DNA of 64,000 nucleotides, from the NCBI GenBank assembly GCA_022820995.1, contig JAJEEM010000077.1:1-64000 (forward strand). The letters run 5' to 3'. Positions 46,058-55,814 of this stretch are shown here, piece by piece. The notes beneath the pieces were generated by a model. That model was given only the letters and a program-made list of their open reading frames with translations, was not told the origin of the DNA and made no database searches. This DNA is from Gemmatimonadota bacterium (lineage in GTDB: Bacteria > Gemmatimonadota > Gemmatimonadetes > Palauibacterales > Palauibacteraceae). Position numbers and translations under genes: made by a program. Each line of letters begins with the position of its first letter. Position 1 is the first letter of the stretch.

Positions 46058-47346
46058 TGAGATCCGACAGATTCATCCTTTTCTCCCGTTCCTCTCTCGC
46101 ATCGGTGCTCGTGGCCATCTCGGCGTGTGATCCGGGTCCGGAGCCGGCGCGGGATGCGGGTATGGAAATGGACCACGCCGACCATGCGATGCCCGTGGCG
46201 GCACCGCCGGAGACCGATACGATGCCCACCGGCGGGCGCGGCCGGGTCCAGCTGACCTCCGAACAGGAACGGGCGCTCGGGGTCACCTATACGACGGCCG
46301 AACGCATGACCGTCTCGCGCGAGATCCGCACCGTCGGCCGGATCGACGCGCCCGAGCGCAGCATCGCGGACATCACACCCAAGATCGACGGATTCGTCGA
46401 GGAACTGTTCGTCGCGACGACGGGCGAGGCGGTGCAGCGTGGACAGCCGCTGCTCACGATCTACAGCCCCGCGCTCGTGGCCGCCCAGGAGGAACTGCTC
46501 ACGGCGCGCCGCCTCGCGGCCGAGGTCGACCCCGGGGTCTCCGAGGCGTGGTCGAGCGCGCAGTCCATGCTCGAGGCCAGCCGGCGCCGACTCGGCTACT
46601 GGGACATCACCGACGAGCAGATCGAGCGGATCGAGGAGACCGGCGAGGTGACGAAGACGATGCAGCTCGTCGCTCCCGTAAGCGGGATCGTGCTCGAGAA
46701 GGATGTCGTCGAGGGACAGCGCGTGACGTCCGGCATGCGGCTCTACCGCCTCGCCGACCTCTCGACCGTGTGGGTCGAAGGCGAGGTGTTCGAGCGCGAC
46801 CTCCAGTTCGTCGGAGTCGGCTCGCAGGCGCACATCGAGGTCACGGCCTATCCGGGCGAACATGTGATGGGGAACGTGAGTTTCGTTCATCCCACGGTGG
46901 AAATATCGAGCCGCACGAACAGGGTGCGGGTTTCCGTCCCGAACCCGGGCCTTCGCTTCAAGCCGGGCATGTTCGCCACGGTGTTCTTCGAGGTCACCGC
47001 GATCCGGGACGACATCGCCGTACCCCTGGAAGCGGTCGTCGTGACGGGTGAGCGCAACCTGGTCTTCGTCCGGGACGAGGAGGGCCTGCTCGATCCGCAC
47101 GAAGTCGTGCTCGGCGCCCGGGCGGGAGACCGGGTCCAGATCCTGAGCGGACTGCTGGAGGGAGAGACCATCGTCGCCTCCGCAAACTTCCTGATCGACG
47201 CGGAGTCGCGTCTCGGGGCGACGGGCGGGGGAATGCCCGGCATGCAGCACGCGGGTCACGGAGAGATGATCTCGCCGGCCGCCGACCCGGACACGGTCGG
47301 GCAGGACGCCGCCGGGACGGATGCTCACCGGGGTCACGATGATTAG
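46054..47346 (+). CDS. RND efflux periplasmic adaptor (CusB-like)
   Basis: Lipoprotein-like N-terminus with MEMDHADHAMP; VGRIDAPERSIADITPKIDGFVEELFVATTGEAVQRGQPLLTIYSPALVAAQEELL. Confidence 0.9.
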   Translation: MMRSDRFILFSRSSLASVLVAISACDPGPEPARDAGMEMDHADHAMPVAAPPETDTMPTGGRGRVQLTSEQERALGVTYTTAERMTVSREIRTVGRIDAPERSIADITPKIDGFVEELFVATTGEAVQRGQPLLTIYSPALVAAQEELLTARRLAAEVDPGVSEAWSSAQSMLEASRRRLGYWDITDEQIERIEETGEVTKTMQLVAPVSGIVLEKDVVEGQRVTSGMRLYRLADLSTVWVEGEVFERDLQFVGVGSQAHIEVTAYPGEHVMGNVSFVHPTVEISSRTNRVRVSVPNPGLRFKPGMFATVFFEVTAIRDDIAVPLEAVVVTGERNLVFVRDEEGLLDPHEVVLGARAGDRVQILSGLLEGETIVASANFLIDAESRLGATGGGMPGMQHAGHGEMISPAADPDTVGQDAAGTDAHRGHDD

Positions 47347-50300
47347 CCGCGTCATCGAGTGGTCCGTCCACAACCGCCTTCTCGTGCTCCTGGCGTCGGC
47401 CGCGATCGTCGGCGCCGGGTTGTGGGCGCTGCGCACGACCCCGCTCGACGCCATCCCGGATCTGTCGGACGTGCAGGTGATCGTACAGACCGACTTTCGG
47501 GAACAGGCGCCTCAGATCGTGGAGGACCAGGTCACCTACCCGATCGCGTCGGAGATGCTCAAGGTGCCGGGCGCCCGCGTGGTGCGGGCCTTCTCCTTCT
47601 TCGGCCTCAGCCTCGTCTACGTGATCTTCGAGGACGGGACCGACATCTACTGGGCCCGCTCCCGCGTCCTCGAGTACCTGAACGGCATCCGGCGCCAGCT
47701 TCCCCCGGAGGTGGAACCCGCGCTGGGACCGGACGCGACGGGAGTGGGGTGGGTCTACGAGTACACGCTCGAATCCGACAGCCTGGACCTCGCGGAGCTG
47801 CGGACGCTCCAGGACTGGTACATCAGGTACCAGCTGACGGCGGTGCCGGGCGTCTCCGAGGTCGCGAGCCTCGGCGGGTTCGTGAAGCAGTACCAGGTGG
47901 AGGTGGACCCGGAACGGCTGCGGGCGTTCGACATCCCTGTGACCGAGGTGTCGAGGGCGATCGGCTCGCACAACATCGACATCGGCGCGCGCGTCCTGGA
48001 GATGGGTGGGCGCGAGTACATGATCCGCGGTCTCGGCTACCTGCGGGGCACCGTCGACATCGAAAACGTGGCGGTGGGCGCGACGCCGAACGGGACGCCG
48101 ATCCGGGTGGCGGATGTCGCGACGGTACAGGTCGGGCCCGCGCCGCGTCGCGGGGTGGCGGATCTGGACGGGCGGGGCGAAGTGGTCGCCGGGATCGTCG
48201 TGATGCGCTTCGGCTCCGATGCGCTGGAGACGATCGAGCGGGTCAAGGTGCGGCTGGACGAGATCAACGATGGCCTTCCCGCCGGCACCCGGCTGCGGCC
48301 CGCGTACGACCGCAGCGACCTGATCCACCGTGCGATCGAGACGCTGCGCGAGAAACTCGTCGAGGAGTCGCTCATCGTGGCGGCGGTGGCGCTCCTTTTC
48401 CTGCTCCATTTTCGCTCGGCGCTCGTAGCGATCGTCACGCTCCCGCTCGGGATTCTCATCTCCTTCATCGTCATGCGCTGGATCGGCGTGAACGCCGACA
48501 TCATGAGCCTGGGCGGCATCGCGATCGCGATCGGCGCCATGGTCGACGCCGCCATCGTCATGATCGAGAACATGCACAAGCACCTCGAGCGGGCGGAGCC
48601 CGACACCCCGCGCTGGGACATCGTGCTCGAGAGCGCGAAACAGGTCGGCCCGCCGCTCTTCTTCTCCCTTCTCATCATCACCTTCAGCTTCCTGCCGGTG
48701 TTCGCGCTCGAACAGCAGGAAGGACGCCTGTTCAAACCGCTCGCGTTCACGAAGACGTTCGCCATGGCGGGGGCCGCGTTCCTTGCGATCACGGTCGTGC
48801 CCGTCCTCATGGGGTACCTCGTGCGGGGGCGCATCCGTCCGGAACGGGCGAATCCCGTGAATCGCGTGCTTCGGTTCGTCTACCGACCCTTCATCGACTT
48901 CGCGCTGAAGCGCCCGTGGATCGTCGTCTCGGCCGCCGCAGTGGTGCTGGCGGCTACGGTGTTCCCCTGGCAGCGGCTCGGGAGCGAGTTCATGCCGCCG
49001 CTGCAGGAGGGGTCGATCCTCTTCATGCCCACCACGGTTCCGGGCGCCTCGATCGCCCAGGCCCGCGAGATCATGCGGTACCAGGACAGCGTCCTCGCTT
49101 CCTTCCCCGAGGTGGAGACGGTGCTGGGGAAGGCGGGGCGCGCGGAAACGGCGACCGACCCGGCGCCGCTCGACATGTTCGAGACCACGATCACGCTCAG
49201 GCCCCGCGAAGAGTGGCGTCCGGGCCTGACGCAGGCCGGCCTGCTGGCGGAGATGGACCGCGCCGTAGCCCTTCCCGGGGTGACGAATGCCTGGACGATG
49301 CCCATCAAGGGGCGCATCGACATGCTCGCCACGGGCGTCCGGACCGCCGTGGGGATCAAGATCTTCGGGCCGGATCTCGACACGCTCCAGGCGCTGGGCG
49401 AGGAGGCGGAACGGATCGTGCGAAGTGTCCCGGGGACACGGAGCGCGTTCGCCGAGCGGGGTGTGTCCGGGTACTACGTGGACATCGATGTGGACCGGCC
49501 GGAGGCGGCCCGGTACGGGCTGAACGTCGGCGATGTCCACGGCGCGATCATGGCGACGGTCGGCGGGATGGACGCGACGATGACGGTCGAGGGGCGCGAG
49601 CGGTACGCGGTCAACGTCCGGTACCCCCGCGAGCTGCGGGACGACCTGCAGAACCTGCGCGAGGTGCTCGTCGCGGCGCCGAACGGGCCGCAGATCCCGC
49701 TCGGCCAGGTGGCGGGCGTCGAGGCCGTCCGGGGGCCGATGGCGGTCAAGACGGAAAACGCCTTCCCGGTGACGACCGTCTTCATCGACATCGAAGGCCG
49801 GGACATCGGGAGCTACGTGGAGGACGCACGCCGGATCGTGGCGGCGGAGTTGGACCTCCCGAGCGGGTATTCGCTGACCTGGAGCGGACAGTACGAGTTC
49901 ATGGAACGTGTCCGGGAGCGGCTCGGCGTCGTCGTTCCGATCACGCTGGGAATCATTTTCCTCCTCCTCTACCTCAACTTCCGGGGGATCGGCGAGTCGC
50001 TGATCGTCATGCTCACGCTGCCCTTCTCCCTCGTGGGCGGCATCTGGTTCCTGTGGCTGTTGGGGTATCACACGAGCGTGGCGGTCTGGGTCGGGTTCAT
50101 CGCCCTCGCCGGCGTCGCGGCGGAGACAGGGGTCGTGATGCTCATCTACCTGGACGAGGCGTTCCACCGTCACCGGCGCGAGGGGCGGCTGCGGACTCCG
50201 GCTGACGTGGGCGTGGCCGTAAGGGAGGGGGCGCTGGAGCGCTTGCGCCCGGTCGTGATGACGGTCACCGCGATCACGGCGGCGCTGATTCCGATCATGT

Positions 50301-50443
50301 GGAGTTCCGGGACGGGGGCGGACGTCATGAAGCGGATCGCATCGCCGATGGTCGGCGGGATGATCTCGGCCACTGTGCTGACGCTGCTCGTGATCCCCGC
50401 GATCTACCTGCTGTGGCGCCGGTGGCAGCTCCGGACCGGGTGA
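47339..50443 (+). CDS. Heavy-metal efflux RND pump (CusA/CzcA family)
   Basis: MISRVIEWSVHNRLLVLLASAAIVGAGLWALRTTPLDAIPDLSDVQVIVQT...GGIAIAIGAMVDAAIVMIENMHKHLE. Confidence 0.95.
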   Translation: MISRVIEWSVHNRLLVLLASAAIVGAGLWALRTTPLDAIPDLSDVQVIVQTDFREQAPQIVEDQVTYPIASEMLKVPGARVVRAFSFFGLSLVYVIFEDGTDIYWARSRVLEYLNGIRRQLPPEVEPALGPDATGVGWVYEYTLESDSLDLAELRTLQDWYIRYQLTAVPGVSEVASLGGFVKQYQVEVDPERLRAFDIPVTEVSRAIGSHNIDIGARVLEMGGREYMIRGLGYLRGTVDIENVAVGATPNGTPIRVADVATVQVGPAPRRGVADLDGRGEVVAGIVVMRFGSDALETIERVKVRLDEINDGLPAGTRLRPAYDRSDLIHRAIETLREKLVEESLIVAAVALLFLLHFRSALVAIVTLPLGILISFIVMRWIGVNADIMSLGGIAIAIGAMVDAAIVMIENMHKHLERAEPDTPRWDIVLESAKQVGPPLFFSLLIITFSFLPVFALEQQEGRLFKPLAFTKTFAMAGAAFLAITVVPVLMGYLVRGRIRPERANPVNRVLRFVYRPFIDFALKRPWIVVSAAAVVLAATVFPWQRLGSEFMPPLQEGSILFMPTTVPGASIAQAREIMRYQDSVLASFPEVETVLGKAGRAETATDPAPLDMFETTITLRPREEWRPGLTQAGLLAEMDRAVALPGVTNAWTMPIKGRIDMLATGVRTAVGIKIFGPDLDTLQALGEEAERIVRSVPGTRSAFAERGVSGYYVDIDVDRPEAARYGLNVGDVHGAIMATVGGMDATMTVEGRERYAVNVRYPRELRDDLQNLREVLVAAPNGPQIPLGQVAGVEAVRGPMAVKTENAFPVTTVFIDIEGRDIGSYVEDARRIVAAELDLPSGYSLTWSGQYEFMERVRERLGVVVPITLGIIFLLLYLNFRGIGESLIVMLTLPFSLVGGIWFLWLLGYHTSVAVWVGFIALAGVAAETGVVMLIYLDEAFHRHRREGRLRTPADVGVAVREGALERLRPVVMTVTAITAALIPIMWSSGTGADVMKRIASPMVGGMISATVLTLLVIPAIYLLWRRWQLRTG

Positions 50444-50468
50444 CGCGGGTGTGCGCGGTCCGCCGCCC

Positions 50469-51152
50469 TCAGTACGACACGCCGGTCGCCCGGCACAGCC
50501 AGCGCTGGAACGGCGCGGCCGTGCGGCACAGGGCGGTGAACGTGACGAGGAAGTCGTCCGTCATCACGTCATCTTCGCTCAGTTGCACGACCGCGATGAA
50601 ATCCTTGCGCCGCAGGTCCTCGATCAGCGGATGATCCACGCTGAAGCCCTGCGGGGCCCGGACGAGCGAGCCGCCCGAAAGCTCGAACGTCCCGCGAAAA
50701 GCGGCGTCGCGCGACGCCCGCTTCCAGGCCTGCGGATCCTCGTCGATGGACTCGCGGATCTTCCGGAGCGCCGGCCCGCCGGGGCGCCAGGACCCGCAAC
50801 CCACGAAGCAGTGCCCCGGCTGGATGTGCAGGTAGAAACCGGGAGCATGGGCGTCCTTGCCGGCGTCGTGTCGGAACTGGATGCCGGTGTGGGTCTTGTA
50901 CGGGGTCTTGTCCCGGGAGAAGCGGGTGTCGCGGTAGATCCGGAAGAGCGAGCCGCCGTTCGCCCTCGGGTCGGCGCGAAAGTGGGGGCTGATGTCCTCG
51001 AGGGGCGCGGCGAAATCGGTGATGAAACGGAGCGCCGGCTCCTTGACGTCCCCCTCGTAGCGCGACTTGTTGGCGAGAAACCACTCGCGGTCGTTGTTGG
51101 CGGCCAACTCGCTCAGGAAGCTGAAGGTGTGCGGCGTGAAGTAGGCGGTCAT
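50469..51152 (-). CDS. DUF2461 (TIGR02453-like) family protein
   Basis: FTPHTFSFLSELAANNDREWFLANKSRYEGDVKEPALRFI...IYRDTRFSRDKTPYKTHTGIQFRH. Confidence 0.9.
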   Translation of the reverse strand: MTAYFTPHTFSFLSELAANNDREWFLANKSRYEGDVKEPALRFITDFAAPLEDISPHFRADPRANGGSLFRIYRDTRFSRDKTPYKTHTGIQFRHDAGKDAHAPGFYLHIQPGHCFVGCGSWRPGGPALRKIRESIDEDPQAWKRASRDAAFRGTFELSGGSLVRAPQGFSVDHPLIEDLRRKDFIAVVQLSEDDVMTDDFLVTFTALCRTAAPFQRWLCRATGVSY

Positions 51153-51280
51153 CGGACGGTGGCTCGTCGGCTGGGGAGACGGGTATGATGAGCGGGGCCG
51201 ATAGCTATGGCGTCGGCCCTGAGGGGGCAAGCAGGGGATCCCTCTTCGACCAGACACGCGATCGACCGAGAGCCGCCGCC

Positions 51281-51730
51281 ATGACCCGCACCGAAATCAG
51301 CCGCACCATCGACGCTCCGGTCGGAGTCGTGTTCTCGACCGTCGCCGACATCTCCAACTTCTCGAAGGCCGTGCCGCACATCGAGCACGTGGAGTTCCTG
51401 TCGGAGGCGAGGACGGGCGTGGGCGCCCGCTTCCGGGAGACGCGTCTCATGGGGAGCAGGAAGGCGACCACGGAGTTGGAGGTGACCGAATACGTGCAGG
51501 ACGAACGTGTCCGCTTCGTATCCGATGCGGGCGGCACGGTCTGGGACACGGTCTTCACCGTCGAGCCCGATCCGAATGGCGGGGGGACGCGGCTGGTCAT
51601 GGTGATGGAGGCGAGACCCCACAAGCTGCTCGCCAGACTCGTCACGCCGCTCATGAAGAGCGTGGTGGCCAAGGCGATCGCGGAGGATCTCGACGCCGTG
51701 AAGGCCTACGCCGAGGCGGCGGGATCGTGA
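51281..51730 (+). CDS. SRPBCC / polyketide-cyclase-like protein
   Basis: [55 protein letters not shown]. Confidence 0.85.
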   Translation: MTRTEISRTIDAPVGVVFSTVADISNFSKAVPHIEHVEFLSEARTGVGARFRETRLMGSRKATTELEVTEYVQDERVRFVSDAGGTVWDTVFTVEPDPNGGGTRLVMVMEARPHKLLARLVTPLMKSVVAKAIAEDLDAVKAYAEAAGS

Positions 51731-53025
51731 TGCCGCCCGTGCGCCCGACGCGGGCCCGCGCGGTGCGGGCAAACCTGGCCGCGGCGCTGCTGACGGCCGC
51801 GGCGATCGCGACGACGCCGCGAGCGGTCCCCGCTCAGGAGGTCATCGAACTTCCGGGCGACGACCGCTGGCTCGAGGTCGACTTCGAGGAGGTGTATCGG
51901 GTCGGAGTCGCCGCTGGCGAAGCGTGGCAGGAGTTCGGCACCATCGGTCGCGTGGGGTTCGACGGCGCCGGCAACCTGTATGTGTTCGATCGCCTGGCCG
52001 CGCGCGTCGTCGTCGTGGGCCCGGACGGCGATTTCCTTCGCGAGTTCGGCCGCAGCGGCGAAGGGCCGGGTGAATTCCAATCGGCCATGGACATGGTCGT
52101 CATGCCCGACGGCAGGGTCGTCATCGCCGACATGGGACACCGCGCATACCACATCTTCGCTCCCGGCGGAGATCTCGAGCGCATGGTGCGCATGAGCGAC
52201 ACGCAGGTACGGAGAATGTACCCCGAGGCCGGTGGAGAATCCGTCGTCAGGGGTGCGAGAATGCTGGGCTTCTCGTTTCAGGCCACCCCCGGCTCGCCCC
52301 TCGGCCTCGCCAACGACCCGCGTTCGATCGAACGGATCTTCCTCACCGGAGACGAGGCGACGGTGGAGACGGCGGCCGAGGTCTGGGGCCCCGCGTGGAC
52401 GAAGCGGACCGAAGAGCCCATGCCCGGGGGACGGCAGACCATCATGAGTCGCGGCCCCCGGAGAGGGTTCGAGCCGGAAGTCTACACGGGCGTGCTCCCC
52501 GGCGGACGCATCGCGTTTACCGATTCGTCGGCGTACGCGATCAGGATCGCGGAGCGCGATGGCGGCCGAATCAGTTCGATACTGACCCGGCCCTTCCCGC
52601 CCGAGCCCGTTACGGAACGCATGATGCAGGCGGAGAAGGACCGCAGGTTGAGGGATCTCGAGGATCGTCCGGAAAACCCGGTCTCCCGGGCCGGCGGCAG
52701 AATGACGGTATCCGGGAGCGGCGGTGGCGCGCGGGCGCGCGAGCGGATCGAGACGCTGGAATTCGCCGAAGAGGTTCCCGTGGTGCGAGGCCTGCGCACG
52801 ACCCGGGGCGGCCGGATCTGGGTCCTGCGCCGCGGCGACGAGCCCGTCAGCGACGGCCCCATCGACATCCTCGCGACGGACGGACGCTACATCGGCAGCT
52901 ACCGCACCGGAGCCGTGCAGCTTCCCGACGCGTTCGGACCCGGAGGGCTGGCGGCCTTCATCGAGCGGGACGAACTCGACGTCCAGACGGTGGTCGTGAA
53001 GCGTCTCCCGCGCACGGTCAACTGA
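51727..53025 (+). CDS. Secreted 6-bladed beta-propeller (NHL-like) protein
   Basis: [75 protein letters not shown]. Confidence 0.8.
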   Translation: MMPPVRPTRARAVRANLAAALLTAAAIATTPRAVPAQEVIELPGDDRWLEVDFEEVYRVGVAAGEAWQEFGTIGRVGFDGAGNLYVFDRLAARVVVVGPDGDFLREFGRSGEGPGEFQSAMDMVVMPDGRVVIADMGHRAYHIFAPGGDLERMVRMSDTQVRRMYPEAGGESVVRGARMLGFSFQATPGSPLGLANDPRSIERIFLTGDEATVETAAEVWGPAWTKRTEEPMPGGRQTIMSRGPRRGFEPEVYTGVLPGGRIAFTDSSAYAIRIAERDGGRISSILTRPFPPEPVTERMMQAEKDRRLRDLEDRPENPVSRAGGRMTVSGSGGGARARERIETLEFAEEVPVVRGLRTTRGGRIWVLRRGDEPVSDGPIDILATDGRYIGSYRTGAVQLPDAFGPGGLAAFIERDELDVQTVVVKRLPRTVN

Positions 53026-53066
53026 CGACTCGTCCTCCTCGGGCGGACGGCTTGCACGGAAGATCT

Positions 53067-54230
53067 TTGAGAGGACGGTACACCGGACTGGCGCTCGGCG
53101 CGGCCGCCGCGCTGGCCCACGCGACCGTGGTCGACATCGCGGCGCAGGAGTTGCCGCTCGCCCGGACGGACCAGGGCCGGTGGGCTGAGGTCATCGCGAC
53201 ATCCCGCGGGAAGCTCGACTCGCTTCGGCGGGAGATGTCCATCCCCGGCCTCTCCATCTCCGTCTCGGTGGACCGTCGCGTGGTGTGGTCCGAGGGGATG
53301 GGCTACGCGGACCTCGAGCTTCGGAGCCCGGCCACGCCGCTGACCCGCTATCGGATCGGCAGCGTCTCGAAGATTCTGACCGCGGCCGGGGTCGCGCTCC
53401 TTCACCAGCGTGGAGTACTCGACCTGGACGCGCCCGTGCAGGCGTACGTCCCCTCCTTCCCCCGTAAGCCGGAAGGCGAGATCACCGCGCGGCTTCTCGC
53501 CGGTCACCTGGGGGGGATCCGGCACTACGTGGACATCGAGGCGGAGTACTATCTCACGCGGCGCTACGAGACGGTGTTCGAGGCGCTCGAGATCTTCCGG
53601 GACGACCCTCTCGTGGCGACGCCGGGAACCGAGTGGTCGTATTCGAGTTACGGCTTCAACCTCCTGAGCGCGGTGATCGCGGGGGCCTCTGGACGCAGGT
53701 TTCTGCAGTACCTGGACGAGGAAGTCTTCCGGCCTCTCGGCATGCTTCACACGGGCGGAGACCACACCGACAGCCTCGTCGTGAACCGCGCGCGCCCCTA
53801 CGACCGCGCCCCGAACGGCCGCCTCATCAACGCGCGCTACATCGACAACTCCCACAAGTGGGCCGGGGGCGGCTTCCTCTCCACGACGGAGGACCTGCTC
53901 CGCTTCGCGCACGCCCACCTCGAACCAGGTCTGTTCAGCCGAGAGACGCTGGAGTTGATGTGGACCTCCCAGCGCACGGTCACGGGCGAGGAGATCGGGG
54001 TGGGGATCGGCTGGCGTCTCATGCCGCCGCCGCGGGTGGGCGGGCGCCGCGCCGTCGGACACGCGGGCGGCGCGATCGGCGGCAACGCGCTGCTCCTGAT
54101 CTACCCTGACGACGGGGTGGCGGTCGCGGTCGCCGCCAACATCGCCGACATCGGCTATCCGCAGGGGGGCGCGCTCGTATTCGGAGACGTGATCTACGAG
54201 ATCGCCGACCTCTTCATCGAGACCCGCTGA
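53067..54230 (+). CDS. Serine hydrolase, class C beta-lactamase-like
   Basis: TPLTRYRIGSVSKILTAAGVALLHQRG (SxxK), WSYSSYGFNLLSAVI (YxN), AVGHAGGAIGG; TTG start with signal peptide. Confidence 0.88.
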   Translation: MRGRYTGLALGAAAALAHATVVDIAAQELPLARTDQGRWAEVIATSRGKLDSLRREMSIPGLSISVSVDRRVVWSEGMGYADLELRSPATPLTRYRIGSVSKILTAAGVALLHQRGVLDLDAPVQAYVPSFPRKPEGEITARLLAGHLGGIRHYVDIEAEYYLTRRYETVFEALEIFRDDPLVATPGTEWSYSSYGFNLLSAVIAGASGRRFLQYLDEEVFRPLGMLHTGGDHTDSLVVNRARPYDRAPNGRLINARYIDNSHKWAGGGFLSTTEDLLRFAHAHLEPGLFSRETLELMWTSQRTVTGEEIGVGIGWRLMPPPRVGGRRAVGHAGGAIGGNALLLIYPDDGVAVAVAANIADIGYPQGGALVFGDVIYEIADLFIETR

Positions 54231-54247
54231 ACGGGGCTCCCCCCCGC

Positions 54248-55612
54248 CTACGCGCCCAGCGCTCCTATGGGGATGACCCCTATTCCGTCGGCCCGCGTGT
54301 ACGCGTATCCGCTACCCACGATCACCGCGAGGGCTGCGGGCTCGCCGCACCGTTCCCGGTCCACGCGAGATGCGAACTTGAGCAGGGTCCGAGCACCCTC
54401 GTCCGTGCGACCCGCGCCGAGCTTGATCTCGAACGCGGCCCACCGGCCCGGCCCGGCATCGACCACCGCGTCGACCTCCAGTCCGGTGTTGTCGCGGTAG
54501 TGATGGACGCTGGCTCCCGACACCTGCGCATACACGCGGAGGTCCCGCACCACCAGGGACTCGAACAGCATGCCGAACCACTCGAAGTCATGAAGCAGGT
54601 GTTCGGGACTGGCGCTCAAAGCCGCCACGGCGAGCGAGGGATCGGCGAAGTGCCGTTTTGGCGCGACCCTGAGTCGTGACCGCGACCGCAGATGCGGAGC
54701 CCACGGAGGCTGGTCCTCAACCACCATCAGGCGCGTGAGTGCCGCAAGATAGGCGGCGGCGGTGTGGTGGGAGAGCGCATGATCCGCGCCGGCCGAGTCC
54801 CGGGCCAGGGTCGCCAGACTCGCGCAGGTGGCGACGTTTCTCCCCAGGGACTGGAGAAACCGCCCGACCCTTCCCGGGTCTCTTTCCGATCCATCGACGC
54901 GACGAACGTCGGTGCGGCAGACCTCCCCCAGGTAGTCGCGATTCTCGGCCATCGCATCCTCGGGCGAGAGCGGCGACTCCCCGGGTGCAGAGGCCAAATG
55001 CCCCGGCCACCCGCCGGCGCAAATCAACTCGGCGAGTTCGGTCACCGTCAACTCCGCCGCGGAACCGGGGACGGGGTTCCCCTTCAGGAGCTTCCCGAGG
55101 GACACGGCTCCGGTGGAGCGCCGCAGTTCGAAGAGCGACATTGGGCGCAGACGCAGCCGACCGATCCGCCCCGCGCCCGTGTGACGGGTGATGTCATCGG
55201 GCGGAACGGCGGAACCGGTGAGAATGAAGTGACCTCGTCCCGCCAGATCATCGACGGCGTGACGTACATGGTTCCATATCTCCGGCACGAGCTGCCATTC
55301 ATCGATCAGGCGCGGTGCCTCGCCGTGAAGCAGAAACCCGGGGTCGACGGCGGCGGCTCGCCGGGCGGAGGCGTCCCGGTCCAGCATCACGCGGCTCGCT
55401 GCGATGCGCCGCGCTGCAGCCGTCTTGCCGCTGGCCCGGGGACCCTCGATCAAGACGGCTCCGGACCGGGCGAGACGTTGCAGGAGTTCGCGGTCCGCCA
55501 ACCGGGGCCAGTACTCGCGCGGTCCGAGGCCGCCCGCCTCCGGCTGCGGGCGTTCACGAACGACGTATCGCGAAGGGATGTCGGGCGGACGGCCCATGGC
55601 CCAGTCCTCCAT
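54248..55612 (-). CDS. AAA-type ATPase with DUF4143 domain
   Basis: Walker A GPRASGKTAAARRIA, APRLIDEWQLVPEIWNHVRHAVD, ILTGSAVPP; C-terminal FESLVVRDLRVYAQVSGASVHHYRDNTGLEVDAVVD. Confidence 0.88.
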   Translation of the reverse strand: MEDWAMGRPPDIPSRYVVRERPQPEAGGLGPREYWPRLADRELLQRLARSGAVLIEGPRASGKTAAARRIAASRVMLDRDASARRAAAVDPGFLLHGEAPRLIDEWQLVPEIWNHVRHAVDDLAGRGHFILTGSAVPPDDITRHTGAGRIGRLRLRPMSLFELRRSTGAVSLGKLLKGNPVPGSAAELTVTELAELICAGGWPGHLASAPGESPLSPEDAMAENRDYLGEVCRTDVRRVDGSERDPGRVGRFLQSLGRNVATCASLATLARDSAGADHALSHHTAAAYLAALTRLMVVEDQPPWAPHLRSRSRLRVAPKRHFADPSLAVAALSASPEHLLHDFEWFGMLFESLVVRDLRVYAQVSGASVHHYRDNTGLEVDAVVDAGPGRWAAFEIKLGAGRTDEGARTLLKFASRVDRERCGEPAALAVIVGSGYAYTRADGIGVIPIGALGA

Positions 55613-55654
55613 CGCACGGCCTCGGGGTGTGCCATCGATCGTCGTCAGGGAGCG

Positions 55655-55716
55655 AGATGACACGATTGCAACGTTGTCGATAACAAGATTGCATCGATCA
55701 CGATAACATGTTTGCA
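55655..55716. repeat. Three iteron-like direct repeats, 23-bp period, upstream of the DUF4143 ATPase
   Basis: agatgacacGATTGCA (55655-55670), cgataacaaGATTGCA (55678-55693), cgataacatGTTTGCA (55701-55716). Confidence 0.7.
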
Positions 55717-55814
55717 ACTCCGATGCGATTCTCACCCCGCCTGGTCGCCGCCTGACGTGTAGCCACCGCAGGCTCACGAAACCTCCGGTGCGCCCGATAC
55801 CGTAGAACCGCGAC

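Noticed and set aside
46994-50173. 1059-aa minus-strand ORF opposite the CusA-like gene
   Set aside because: Antisense shadow of the RND pump; charged low-complexity sequence.
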